From NCBI GenBank assembly GCA_027579435.1, contig JANBPK010001043.1, positions 84,696 through 148,695 of the forward strand: a DNA stretch of 64,000 bases. Reading direction: 5' to 3'. The first letter of the stretch is position 1. Each line of letters starts with the position of its first letter. Both the position numbers and the translations under genes were made by a program. Source of the stretch: Candolleomyces eurysporus (lineage: Eukaryota; Basidiomycota; Agaricomycetes; Agaricales; Psathyrellaceae). The notes beneath the pieces are model-generated. The model was not told where the DNA came from, searched no databases, and saw only the letters and a program-made list of their open reading frames with translations. This document shows, one piece after another, positions 34,871-45,400 of this stretch.

Positions 34871-37021
34871 ATGGCCATGTCGGAATCCACATCCACAGCT
34901 GACGCCCCCCAGACAGAGGGCGAAGGCCCCGACAACTCAGACAAACCCCCACAAATGAACGGCTTGTCCAAGCGATTCAAGCAAACCCTAAATCTCGATG
35001 CCGCCAATAAGAAGCTTGCTCCTACCGCCCTCACCCCCAGGTCAGTAAACGGCACGACTTCGATGCCTGAAAACGTGGACCATTTCCCTCTGCCGCCCCC
35101 GGACTCGCTCATCAAGGGCGAAAAGCAGCCTGGCCTTACTAGGGCTGCCCTTGAGATGCTAGCTGGTCCTGCAGAGAACGGTTCGTCGTCGACCTCCCAC
35201 AAACCCACATCCCCAAATCTCGCAAAACTTTCGTCTGGCGCGATGCCTTTACATGATACCCCTTCCCCCATCCCATCGCCTGTTGTGGCCTCTCCTACGG
35301 AGAGCTACTATGGAGGTGATAACAGCGCCCCTCCCAGTCGACCTCCGAGCAAGCCGGCCAGTAGAGCGCCGAGTATGTCCGCCGGTGTCTCTGGAAACAA
35401 GATCCTCCCCACTTCACCTGGCCCAGCTGGTCGCGAACGTCGCGGAAGTAAACCAGAGGTTCCAGTGACGCCTGTCCGCCCCGGGAAGCCTGCATCAATC
35501 CACTCCGATAAGGGAGATGGCCACAAGTTCACGTTGAAGGACCTGCTGAGCAGTGGCCCGAAGCTCAGTCGGAAGAGTTCACAAAGATCGACTTCCTCCA
35601 GGCGCTCGGATTCTGATGCGGGAGAAGGCCGGGCGAGAAGTACAGCAGGTGATAGCCAAGCCAGCTTGTCTCAGAAGTATGGAGTTTGCCAGAAGGTTGC
35701 CATCGGAAAAGGCGCTACCAGTGTGGTCCGATTGGCTCACAAGTGGGACAGAACCGAGGAGAAGTTGTACGCGGTCAAGGTGAGTCCAAGTCGATTTGAG
35801 TGCTTGAATCGATCGATCCTCATCTTTTGGCTGTAGGAATTCAGAAAACGTCGAAAGAATGAGTCGGAGAAGGAATACGTCAAGAAGCTTACCGCTGAGT
35901 TTTGTATTTCTTCGACCCTTCATCATCCCAACGTCGTCGAAACCGTGGATCTTGTCCAAGATGAAAGCATGAATTGGTGCGAAGTTATGGAGTTTTGTCC
36001 TGGAGGTGACCTCTACGCTGCGATCAAGAAAGGGTGAGTGAGCATAAACTTTTTGGATTGGGGGAATTTCGGGGGTTCGCTTTTATACATCCGCCCATTC
36101 TGCGCTTGGCGTTGGGAAGTGTTGCGACTGTCCCGCATGCCCACCGCCATCTTGTGCGGCGAGACCTCGGGCTCCTCTTTCGCTTTCAGTCTCATCTCTG
36201 TTCGAATTTATACTGATACCTGATTGATCGCTGTAACAGTGGCATGAGCCCGGCCGAAGTTGAGTGTTGCTTCAAGCAGATGCTGAAGGGTCTCGCATAC
36301 CTTCACGGCCAAGGTGTGGCTCATCGGGACATCAAACCCGAGAATCTGTTCTTCGATATAAAAGGCCAGCTGAAGGTATGTATTGCACCATTTTCGCAAA
36401 AAACAGCGACTTATCGGTGGCGTAGATCGGGGACTATGGCGCATCAACCGTCTATCGTCTTCCATGGGAAAAGACGGTGCATATGTCTTCTGGTCTTTGT
36501 GGGAGTGAGCCATACATTGCTCCTGAGCAGTTCTTGAACAAACGTAAGCCTCACCGATAACCCTTCTTCCTTCAGAGCGGCAGCCTGACTCGTCGCATTT
36601 TCCCCAAATTTTTCCAATCCTCTTTATGTCAATTTTCCGGGTCGTAGCCTATGATGCTCGGCTCGTCGATATTTGGGCATGTGGTATCGTCTACTACTGT
36701 CTGCACTTCCAAGAACTGCCATGGCGAGCGGCGCAGCCTGCGACGGACCAGCTCTACGCTGCTTATGCTCAGGCGTGCTCGAACTCAAATCCTCAGGTAT
36801 CGGCGTGCCCGCCGACTATCAATAATCTGAGCCCAAGGCAGTGTCGTCCTCTCATTCGCAAGATGCTAGAACCGAATCCTCGTGAACGATGGCCAATTGA
36901 GGAGGTGATCAAGCACCCTTGGATAGAGTCTATCGAGGTTTGCCATGACGTCCCAGGACCGAAGCATATCCATGTGTGTGCTCGTGAACTGGGGGCAGCG
37001 TACAGGGAAAAGAGTTACTAA
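34871..37021 (+). CDS. HAL4/SAT4-like Ser/Thr protein kinase
   Basis: ATG at 34871 starts a Ser/Pro-rich disordered N-terminus of about 270 residues, followed by a kinase domain. The gly loop is IGKGATSVV, the beta-3 Lys YAVK, the catalytic loop HRDIKPENLFF, and the activation segment begins GDYGAST (DYG in place of DFG). YIAPEQF and VDIWACGIVYYCL follow; the protein ends REKSY-TAA (37019-37021). Domain layout and sequence fit the fungal NPR1/HAL5/SAT4 family, which in yeast stabilises plasma-membrane potassium and nutrient transporters. Exons 34871-35779, 35837-36033, 36240 onward; the 206-nt intron 36034-36239 is longer than average. All catalytic residues are present, in contrast to the pseudokinase at 27252. 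Confidence 0.88.
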
Positions 37022-37945
37022 TGAAAGGTATGTACCCAGCCCATGTTAGCCGCTGTCAAAGCGATGGTTCGACTGACGTCCTAGTTCGTAGACATTCAAG
37101 TCTTTCTGATTATACCGATCTCCAACTTGTCCTGGTCCTGGTCACAAGTTCCACCTTGCACAGGGAGTTGGAGATGTCGCTGAATGGATTGAAACTGTTT
37201 TGTTTTCTTGTAATTCCTTTTGCTGCGCTCTCTCCATCTTTTCATCTCGTTGTTGTGCTCGGTAGTTGTTCGTCGTAACTCTTTTTCTAATTATTTTTTC
37301 ATTCGCTGTATCCATTTTGGTCCTTTCGCGAGACTTTTTCCTTACCTTCTCATCTTCGCCTTTTCCTCCTCGCTTCCCTTCATACTGCTACTGTTTATGA
37401 TACTCTTCCTTGGACTCATGCCATGTCGTGCTGCGTCATGCTACTTGGTGTCCTCCATTCATCTTGGATTTGTCGTACCAGTCAGTAGTCGGTCGGTCGT
37501 CGTTTCTTCCTCTCTTCCTCTTATGATTCTACATGCATGATACGTACGATACTTATGTGTAGGGTGTCTTGCGTTCTCTGACACCCTCATTCAATTTTGA
37601 ATCAAGATTCATTCAATGCTATATGATGACTTCGCTGTTCAATGTAGTTAGTAGTTTAGTTGTCTCTTTTCGACCCACCGTTGCTGTTTTCTGAGAAGCA
37701 TATCCAGTAGTATCTACTATTGTGCCAATAATTTTAATTTATGGCGATCGTTTTGTGGGATAGCTAAGTGTTTGAGGGAAAGGGGTGAAACGAGTGCCTG
37801 CCCTTAACTCGTCGTACCCATGCTCAGAATCTGAAACAGATGAAACGGATCTCCAACAGCTTGTTTACTACCACCATCAACTCTAAATTCATTCGAACGT
37901 TAAAGGAGACGGCCACACGTCTGTCTACAGCGACTATCCTACACT
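37022..37945. other. Convergent 3' flanks, no gene
   Basis: T-rich sequence with many TTTTC/TCTTC runs lies between the stops of the HAL-like kinase (+) and the first secreted repeat protein (-). It probably holds both 3' UTRs. No coding features are supported. Confidence 0.5.
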
Positions 37946-39384
37946 CTATTGAGCTGCTGGCTGCTCAGCTGGCGGGGGTGGGGGGTTATTGTTCTGCTGG
38001 ATCTGCTGTGCAACGTTGGCTGCGTTGGCTGTGGCGTCAATAATGCCTGCCGGGTCGATGTTCACGTTCTGGTTCAAAGCAGCGTCAGTTGGCCAAACTC
38101 TCTCTGGGTAGTCATGCAAATGAAGGTGACTTACGGTTGTTCGGCTTCGAGTCCTGGTTGTCTGGGAATTCTGCCTGTTGTTCGACCTCGTGTTGCCGCC
38201 GTTGTTCGGCGTCCTCCTGTTCCCGGGGGCCTTGTTGCCAGCCGGATTCCTGGAGGGGGTGTTCCTCTTGGGTTGAGAAGTGGTCTGTCTGGAGCCGGGT
38301 GTCTTGCTCTGGGGTCGAGAGGACGCGGGCTGTCTGGAGCTGGGTGTCTTGCTCTGGGGTCGAGAAGACGCGGGCTTCTTGGAGCTAGGTGTCTTGGTCT
38401 TGGGTCGGTTCGCGGCCGGCTTCTTCTGCCCAGCTGAGCTACCTGACGGTTTCTTGCCCTTCGAGCCAGATGTTTTTGAAGCGGGTGAAGGGGTCTTGCG
38501 CGACGCCGGCGAATTCTTCTTTGAGGATCCAGCGCTAGGTTTCTTTGCAGCTGAAGGCGATTTCTTGCCACTGGAACCACCTTTCTTGGAAGAAGAGGAA
38601 GGGGCCTTGCGCGAAGCTGGCGCGTTCTTCTTTGTCGTTTTTGAAGAACCAGAACTTGGTTTCTTCGCAGCTGAAGACGGTTTCTTGGTAGCCTTGGAAG
38701 CTGACGAGGGGGATTTCTTGGCCGCCTTAGAAGCAGACGAGGGCGCTTTCTTGGTAGCTTTGGAAGCAGACGACGCCGTTTTCTTGACCGCCTTGGAAGC
38801 AGACGATGCCGATTTCTTAACTGCACCGGAAGCAGACGACGCCGTTTTCTTGACAGCCTTGGAAGCAGTTGAAGCGGCTTTGCCCGCCTTTGGAAGGACC
38901 TTTTGAGCAACCTTCGCGAGAGGTTTAACGGCGGTCTTGGCAAGCTGTCGTGAACAGTGTCAGGAGATTGTTTTACTAAATGGCAAAGTCACATTCGACT
39001 TGTGCAGAGTGGAGGCTGACCTTGAGCACACTTCCAAGACCACGGGCGTTGATGGCAATCAGGTCCTCTTCAGAAAGAGACCGCAAGTCAACGGAGTCGA
39101 TAATGTCTTCCCAGTCTCGAGCGTCCAGAGCCTCTGCATCGAAATCTTCGAGGAAGCGAGCGTCAATATCGAAATCTCGAGCTTCGAGTTCGAAAGCGTC
39201 GAGTTCCACTTCACGAGAAGTGAGGGAGGTTTCGTCCGCAACCTCCTGCAAGGCGGAAGAGACGAACATTCAGGTCAGGCGAATTTTGGTTATGATGGAG
39301 AACTATACTTACGATGGGCAGAGAGAGACCGCTCCATCCTTGAGCCAAGAGAGCAAGGAGAACAAAGTTGGTGGATAGACGCAT
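37946..39384 (-). CDS. Secreted Lys/Ser/Ala-repeat protein, copy 1
   Basis: Unrecognised family. ATG at 39384 gives a signal peptide (MRLSTNFVLLALLAQGWSG). A short intron precedes an acidic segment with repeated [DE]AR: LEARDFDIDARFLEDFD, then EALDARDWEDIIDSVDLRS. After a second intron comes a long basic tail of about 270 residues rich in Lys, Ser, Ala, Thr and Pro. It has SSASKAVKKTA units (period about 11 residues) and further on KTPSSRQPASSRPQS units (period 15). A last intron leads to NVNIDPAGIIDATANAAN and a Pro/Gln tail; TAG is at 37946-37948. Composition resembles histone H1 tails, but the signal peptide argues for secretion. The acidic segment could act as a charge-neutralising pro-region; this is inference. 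Other open frames across the repeat, on both strands, are shadows of it. Confidence 0.82.
38120..38945 (-). repeat. Lys/Ser/Ala-rich tandem repeats in copy 1
   Basis: The part read first contains about seven units of an 11-to-12-residue motif S-S-A-S-K-A-x-K-K-x-(A/P), roughly 33-36 nt. The distal part contains a 45-nt unit encoding KTPSSRQPASSRPQS, nearly identical in two adjacent copies with a third partial one. Such arrays expand and contract by slippage. Confidence 0.85.
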
Positions 39385-40180
39385 GATGAATGAGGATANT
39401 TTTTTTATTGGTGGTAATAGCACGATATTCAATGGACCAGCCCGAATATCTGCAGGGAGGGAGACGGTCAGTACTTGCGCTCAAGTTCTAGTTTCGGCGA
39501 CGGATGCGTCCATCGTCGATTAACTCACCACTGAGGAGCTATGAGGTTGCACCAGGCACTCTGGGAGACTCAAAGCGGGTAGCTTCCCTTTATACAATTC
39601 CGCGCCCACTCGTAACCCCATCATCGCCCATGAGACTCAGAGTATCTAAAACCGTGCTGCCATCATGTATGTCAGGTCGGTGGAGTAGACAACACATGCG
39701 CTTGGCTGTCCGTTACTAGCATCAATAAGGGTGAGACGTTATCGGCACTTCTTCCTGACCAAAACCCAAAGCGTAGAAGCGGACTTGACGGTAACGAACA
39801 TTGAAAGCACAGCACCTGGGTGATCTAGCGATGCCACTCGCACCGCCCAATATTGACAGCTGACAGAAGAAGGTTGACAATGAGACCGGAACAGATTTGG
39901 AACAGACTCGGGCGCCGATCAATCCCGTTCAATGTGGTTGCCCTGATATCTGAGAAGACAAAGCAGGTTGTTTGTATTCAAATCTGTTCCGTATTGCGGA
40001 ATGAGATACCACTCGTATGTGCGAGAAACTGCTATTTGAATACTCACCCTCAACTCGTAACAATTCATGAATCTCGGGCCGAACACTTGGTTTCTGCCAA
40101 AACAACTCGAAATTTATTCACGCTACACGACGTATACATTTAGTACCCGTATTGCAGGGTTCTGAAACAGGTTACGTTTA
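39385..40180. other. Spacer between the two secreted repeat genes
   Basis: About 800 bp. It holds the promoter and 5' UTR intron of copy 1 at its left and the 3' flank of copy 2 at its right. No additional gene is seen; one 'n' beside a T run lies at about 39399. Confidence 0.55.
39430..39600 (-). promoter_or_regulatory. Promoter and 5' UTR intron of secreted repeat protein copy 1
   Basis: A TATA-like gtataaaggg lies at 39586-39595 on the minus strand. It is followed by a conserved block (plus-strand accaggcactctggg, 39551-39565) and by a 5' UTR intron with donor GTGAGT near 39528 and acceptor CTGCAG near 39451. The same order recurs in copy 2 and partly in the third copy. Confidence 0.65.
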
Positions 40181-41241
40181 CTAGTTACCAAGGAACTGGC
40201 CTGCAATGTTGGCGGCGGCGTTGATCATGTTCCCTGGGTCAATGTTCACGTTCTGTTTCAACGAGAATCATTTAGCATCAGCCTCTTTTCTTTAACAACG
40301 AGAGTGACTTACGAAAGTCCGACTTCGAGTTCTGCTTGGAGGGTCTTGCTTCTTCGATTTCTTCGACTTGCCGCTGCTGCTATCTTTCTTCCCAGAACTT
40401 TTCTTGCCTCCACCCGATGCCGACTTTTTGCCAGACGAGGTCTCCTTTGACTTCTTCTTGGGTTTGGGAGATGAGCTTGACTTGGAGGAGGCTTTCTTGC
40501 TCTTAGTGCTGGCCGCGGCCTTCTTCCCACCGCTCGAGCTCTTTTTGCTCACCGCTGAGCCATTGGAGGTTTTCTTCCCGGACGGCNTTTTTAATTGACG
40601 AAGAAGACACCTTCTTCGATTTCTTTGAAGAGCTAGCGCTTGGTGATTTGGCCTTTGAAGAGGAAGACGATTTCTTTGTGCCCTTAGATCCCGAGCTTTT
40701 ACTGACAGCGCTAACGCTCCTGGGAGCAGATGAAGAAGCTTTGCGCCCTCCTGGAAGAATTTTCTTCGCCGCTGTAGTGACAGACTTGGCGAGCTGTCAT
40801 GAACAAGAATTGCGAGCTCGTCAGCCCAACCATTCATCACGGTGTGGAGATAGCTCGGATAATTGCTTACTTTGGCGATTCCCCCGATTTTCAAACCGCG
40901 AGCCTCGAGGGCGGCGAGCTCTTCCTCCGAAATGGATCTCAAGTCAATGGAATCGATGATGTCTTCCCAATCTCGAGCATCCAGAGTCCCTGCATCGATA
41001 TCGTCCAAAAAACGAGCATCTAACCCGAAATCGCGAGCTTGAAACTCGGGGGCGTCGGGCTCCACATCGCGGGAGATAAGGGATGTTTCGTCCGTAACGT
41101 CCTACGAGGCGGAACGGACGGACAATTTAGGTCGGAAAAATTTCCAGTATCCCAAAGGGCAGCACTTACGACAGGCAATGAGAAAGCAGTCCATCCTTGA
41201 GCCAAAAGCCCGAGGAGTACGAAATTCGTGGAAAGATGCAT
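40181..41241 (-). CDS. Secreted Lys/Ser-repeat protein, copy 2
   Basis: Paralogue of the neighbouring gene. ATG at 41241 gives signal peptide MHLSTNFVLLGLLAQGWTAF. The acidic segment reads ARDFGLDARFLDDIDAG, then LDARDWEDIIDSIDLRSISE. The basic tail is shorter and dominated by Ser and Lys (KKSSSGGKKAAASTKSKKAS and similar). It joins at RTRSRTF to NVNIDPGNMINAAANIAGQF, with TAG at 40181-40183. Intron positions match copy 1. One 'n' beside a T run at about 40587 breaks the basic tail; the frame is open on both sides. The conserved ends with a variable middle suggest that the signal/acidic head and the NVNIDP end are constrained while the tail varies. Confidence 0.8.
40312..40795 (-). repeat. 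Ser/Lys-rich low-complexity tail of copy 2
   Basis: Irregular Ser-Lys blocks (SSGKKS, KKSSGKKDSSSG, KPKKKSKETSSG) without a strict period, in the same exon position as the ordered repeats of copy 1. Confidence 0.8.
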
Positions 41242-41289
41242 GATGGACCAAGTATGTGGATAGATGGTAACAGCAGGAGATCTTGATAT

Positions 41290-41445
41290 TCAATGGGCCA
41301 GCCGAATATCTACGGAAACATGGTCAGTGCTTGTAATCATCGTCGGAACCGCCCACAGTCGGTATACTCACCACCCGAAGCTATGAGATTGCACCAGGCA
41401 CTCTGGGGTGCCGGAGCGAGTACTGGCTCACCCTTTTATGCCATT
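41290..41445 (-). promoter_or_regulatory. Promoter and 5' UTR intron of secreted repeat protein copy 2
   Basis: TATA-like cataaaaggg lies at 41431-41440 (minus strand). The block accaggcactctggg is at 41393-41407 (plus strand), and a 5' UTR intron runs from GTGAGT near 41372 to CCGTAG near 41311, followed by ATATTCGGCTGGCCC. Spacing is nearly the same as in copy 1. Confidence 0.65.
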
Positions 41446-42432
41446 CATTTGCATCCGTGTTCACTTCCGATTCCTATCATAGCTCATGGGACTCAAAGGA
41501 GACTTAAAGCGGCTTAAACTGCGTGGAATGCCAGCTTTGGTTGGTGGAGTAGTCATCCTTGGCTGACTTGCATCAATTGTGAGGTACCGCCTCTCCTTGC
41601 GTCCTGGTAAGGATCGAACTCGGAGGGTTGAGGCAGAGTTGAAGGCAACGAGCACGAGAAGGTTAGCAACCAGTCAATGATCATCGCTTACCTTGTGCCG
41701 ATCGATAACAATTGCGAAGAGAGCTCGAGAGACTGTAACTCGGTCTTCTTCACCTCCGTTTTCCTTGAACCTTTGAGAAGAGAGCTCCACTTGCAGAGAC
41801 AGTTCACGTAGTGTTGAGAGATACTTGTCGGATGGCGCGCCCACTGTCCGCTAGCAACCACAGGAAAACGGTCATCATCCTGGCGGCGCATCGATTTAGA
41901 TAAGCGCTCACTATCAGGGGAGTGTCATTTTCCATGCAAATCATGAGGTGCGCTGTCATCGCAGACCGCTATCACTGCCGAAGTAATGCAAAAGTTCCGG
42001 AATATCTCTGCTGTAAATTCTTCTAAAACCCTCAAAATATCAGGGTTAATGTAGCCAAGTGTGTACCAGTGTCATTTACCGTGTGCAGCGACAGGAAGGT
42101 TAAACCACTGCTCATGGCGGCATCATTTTCACTTTTTCGGTAGGCGCCGAGCGTCTAGAGGTTTCACATATCCTCTGTACTCATCTTTTGGGTGATACAC
42201 GCCGCGTCTCTTGGGTCCAGTCACTCTGAGAGCTGCAGAACTCTAAAGCGGTCGGATTGGCAGGGCTGACACTCATTACGATCGGGTATATTACTATGTT
42301 CTCTCACCACCAGACTTCTTCACTCCCCGACTCGACATCAGTCCCTTCTGTTGTTAGATTTGCTTCGTCTTGGGCTCGGTGTCTGACGAATAAATTATCC
42401 TTGAATTTTTGAAGCCTTGAGAGGTGCCGCTA

Positions 42433-42721
42433 TCAGTGCCACGACCACAAGCCCTCGACGAGCGAACCCAGTAACGAGCGGACTTCAAAGTCCAAATCAA
42501 AGGCCTGCGAGGCTGCTGCAAATGTCCGGTACGTCGTAGGATGGTTCTTCGCGAGAAGACAAGGAATTTGTGTTTCCATCAAATGCCTACACGCCGAATG
42601 TTGGCTAGTTGATGTCTCTGTGACAATTATCGGCACTATGCCCGCATGTGACGAGAACGAAGCGCACACTTGAGCGAGCAAAACAGCTCGAGACGTGCAC
42701 AATGGGACTTGTAAGACGCAT
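42433..42721 (-). pseudogene. Degenerate third copy of the secreted repeat family
   Basis: ATG at 42721 opens MRLTSPIVH, similar to MRLSTNF of copy 1. The hydrophobic signal part continues only after a frame change (VLLAQV). Further on FDLDFEVRSLLGSLVEG weakly resembles FDIDARFLEDFDAEALD, and a stop at 42433-42435 ends it before any Lys-rich tail. Upstream sequence matches the promoter of copies 1 and 2: CGGCTGGCCC after a TTGCAG, plus-strand gaggcactct at about 42775, and a TATA-like attatatagaag on the minus strand at 42814-42825. I infer a broken copy. The protein-level similarity is weak; the promoter similarity is stronger. Confidence 0.5.
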
Positions 42722-43621
42722 GGTGAAATTCGAGAAAAATAAACGGGCCAGCCGAAATGTCTGCAAGGGTACACGAGGCACTCTATGTACCTCGTATATC
42801 ACACGAAGTTTGTCTTCTATATAATCCGCCATGCAGAGTGGTTTTCCGGGGAGGTGTGAGGCGAGTTGTCAATGTCACTTTTGACAGGTTTCACGGGCCC
42901 GGCGCGCGATGGCAAAGAATATAATCGCTATCAGCCCACATTTTCTTTAGAAACGAGGCATAGGGCGGGACGATGGTGCCGTAGGTAGTACGCCGTATGA
43001 ATAGCAAGCATAGAGCGGTTGCAGCCAAGTGATGGTGACCGACGATAGCCGTCCAGCATCAATATCATCCAGGAAACTTTCAGCAACTCAGCCAGAGGAA
43101 GTAAACATTGTAGTCCGTTCTCAAGCTTGCGGGCCGCGGGTGGAATGGCCCATCGAGTCGGACTTCGGGTTTTGGTTGGCTAACTCGGCTGACCCAGGGC
43201 AGGACCGACCGCCCAGGCGGCGGCCGTCGGCGACCCTGCTGGCTTGATGGCGCATCACCTCATTTAACTCCTCGGCCCGCTTGCCATGTCAAGATCTCGT
43301 GCCTCGAGGGCTTCGATGACCCTGACCGATAGACAGGGCCATGTAATGGTCGGAATAGAAAGCGAATTTATAGAGTATGTAGCTGTGTATGTATGAGTGA
43401 TGTGCGATATAATACAAATGCGATGTAATAAATAGGAAAGCCAAAGGGAAAGTGTAGTACTAAGTATGCCGAGGTGGGGTTGCCGTGCCAGACGTAGTTG
43501 GATGACAAGTCGATCGTCCGTTCGTTCAAGGAAAATCGTGAGGAGAAACTCGAAGGAGGAAAGAGCACGAGGTAGAGACTCAGAGAGAGAGAGAGAGAAA
43601 CCTGTAATCCGAGAGAGCGAA

Positions 43622-44284
43622 TTATTCGGACCTTGTCCCCAACTCGTACGAGTCGCTCGATGAGATCCACCCGCCAGCCAGGAGCAGTTCCCGGATGTGC
43701 CGATCATCAGGCTTCATCTCTCCGTTGAGCGGAGCAAAATATTTTCGTAGCTTTCCGTTTGTGCCGAATTGGACTTGGTAGTAGTCCGCAGCAAGGATCT
43801 GGTCCTAAAAGAACGATCGATTAGAGTCAGCATCAGTCATGGAAGGGGAATAATGGAGGAGAACAAACACATACATTTCTAGTCAGCGGCCTTGTTCTCG
43901 TCTGACTCTTGACAACCTTGCCTAAGCGCCAATTGTGCTCCTGCGTTCGGACCCACACTTTGTCACCACTCTGCAAACAAACAAACGGACAATCACGTCC
44001 ATCACCGGTCAGTAAGGAGGCGACCCTTAAAGTTTGTGAAGAGAAGAGAAGCGGGTAGTTACCTGAAACTTATAGTCCATCGGGTCGTCTAATTCTGAGC
44101 TGTTCGAATCATGTCGTCTGAGATCTTGCCATGATACAACTTTATGATTGTTCACATCAATGATGCTGATATCGTCACTCTCCTCGGAACCTGGCCTTAG
44201 AGGCGATGAAGATGATGAAGCGATGTAAGGTGCACTGGAAGCCTTTAGAAGAGGCCTTGTGCGGTTTCGGCGAGTGGAAGGCAT
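43622..44284 (-). CDS. Conserved hypothetical protein with Tudor/SH3-like domain
   Basis: Three exons. ATG at 44284 gives a Ser-rich N-terminus (MPSTRRNRTRPLLKASSAPY) ending YKFQ at 44063. The second exon reads SGDKVWVRTQEHNWRLGKVV. The third begins DQILAADYYQVQFGTNGKLR, continues KYFAPLNGEMKPDDRHIREL and ends GTRSE-TAA (43622-43624). The pattern of DKVWV, W-x-GKVV, YYxVxF and a charged turn resembles small beta-barrels of the Tudor/SH3 type, often found in chromatin or RNA-binding proteins, and similar proteins occur in agaric fungi. Specific function unknown. Total length is about 150-160 residues. Confidence 0.72.
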
Positions 44285-45400
44285 TTTGGGTTGTGGTAGT
44301 GGTAGAAAGTACAACGAACGAAGGAACGATTCCGATTTGGATTGGATTTGGATTAGGACTTTCTAGAGTTTTCTAGTAGGCAGTCGCCAAGTAGTAATCA
44401 GTATAAAAAGGAATCGTGGGGTTTCTAAGCGCGTGGGCAGTGCACCGGGTTGGTGGGGAGAGGGGGGATTCGAAACGGACCTGTCAACAAGAAGGGGAAG
44501 GCCCCTTTTATACTCCCGGGACCCTTCTGAGAATCCTGTTGTGCCACACGTTGCAACAGCAACGTTTTGTTTACTCGTGGCTTTGTGGTGCTCGGACCTA
44601 ACAGCGAGGCTCGCCCGAAATGGTAGGTTTGGCTGTTGTCTAGTGGTGTGTCAAATGTGTTGTTGGCGCCTCGACACGACAATGCAAGTCTACAGCCCTA
44701 TATATGAATGGTTGAAACAAGTGCTGGAACAATTGAGAGGACAAGGGGAGCGCTTCAGGTGGCAGACCTTTGACTATTGTGGGTGTACGGAAGAGAGGCT
44801 GACGGGGAATATGTTCGGATTACATATCCCTTCACTGCACCCTGCAAACAGAGTCACCTAATCGGCTACGGACTCCAGCTATCCGGAAGCCACCACCGTT
44901 TGTCGCCGAGTCAAATAGAGAAGCTATGGGAGAGGTATATCCGTCCTAGCATCGCAGCGTCCTGTGCTCCGTGGACGCCGTGCTGTGCTGGGGATCCTCT
45001 GCGCAGCCGCCGGGAATACATTCGCCAAGGTCCGGCTTGTTCTGGGAGACTTTGCGGGGTCTTCATGCATCGCACCCAGGGTACTTTGTCGGTCAAGGAC
45101 GACATCCAGTTGAGCCTTGGAAGCGGATCACTGCAAATCCCTGTGCAGGGTGACAAACGGAGGTCTCTGAAGCCGAAGAGTGACGACGAGAACGATCCGA
45201 ACAGCCGTAATGCTCCAGATTCCGCAGTATTTCGAAGCCTTTCCACAGTGGGTCGTCGTCGCCGATCGACCAAGCCACCCGCCCCCGCCTGCGCCGCCAT
45301 CAGAAATCAACATGCGCAAACTGCGGCTTAGCCCTTGCTGTGCTCTGTGTCTGCAGGTAATCTGCCTCCTCTCTGACCCCATTGCCACCATCGTTGCCAG
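44285..45400. other. Intergenic stretch before VPS4
   Basis: Promoters of the Tudor-like gene (-) and VPS4 (+) must lie here because the genes diverge. A TATA-like tataaa occurs near 44402. Open frames such as 44777-45331 have no recognised motif. Confidence 0.5.

Larger units (their letters stand above)
41242..43621. other. Spacer between secreted repeat family and Tudor-like gene
   Basis: Apart from the copy 2 promoter and the degenerate third copy described separately, I see no gene in this 2.4 kb. A GA microsatellite lies near 43580-43600. Confidence 0.5.

Noticed and set aside
38131..38943. Long Arg/Pro-rich open frame (-) and long acidic open frame (+, 38280-38906) over the secreted repeat gene
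   Set aside because: Both are shadows of the Lys/Ser/Ala-coding repeats. Only the Lys-rich frame connects by matching introns to the signal peptide and the NVNIDP end, and only it is conserved in copy 2.
41585..41635. Another possible tRNA B box (agttcgatcc, minus strand)
   Set aside because: No cloverleaf could be drawn around it and no matching A box is present at the right distance.
44433..45331. Open frames upstream of VPS4 as a possible extra gene
   Set aside because: No motif and no convincing splice structure; the region is explained as divergent promoter and leader sequence.
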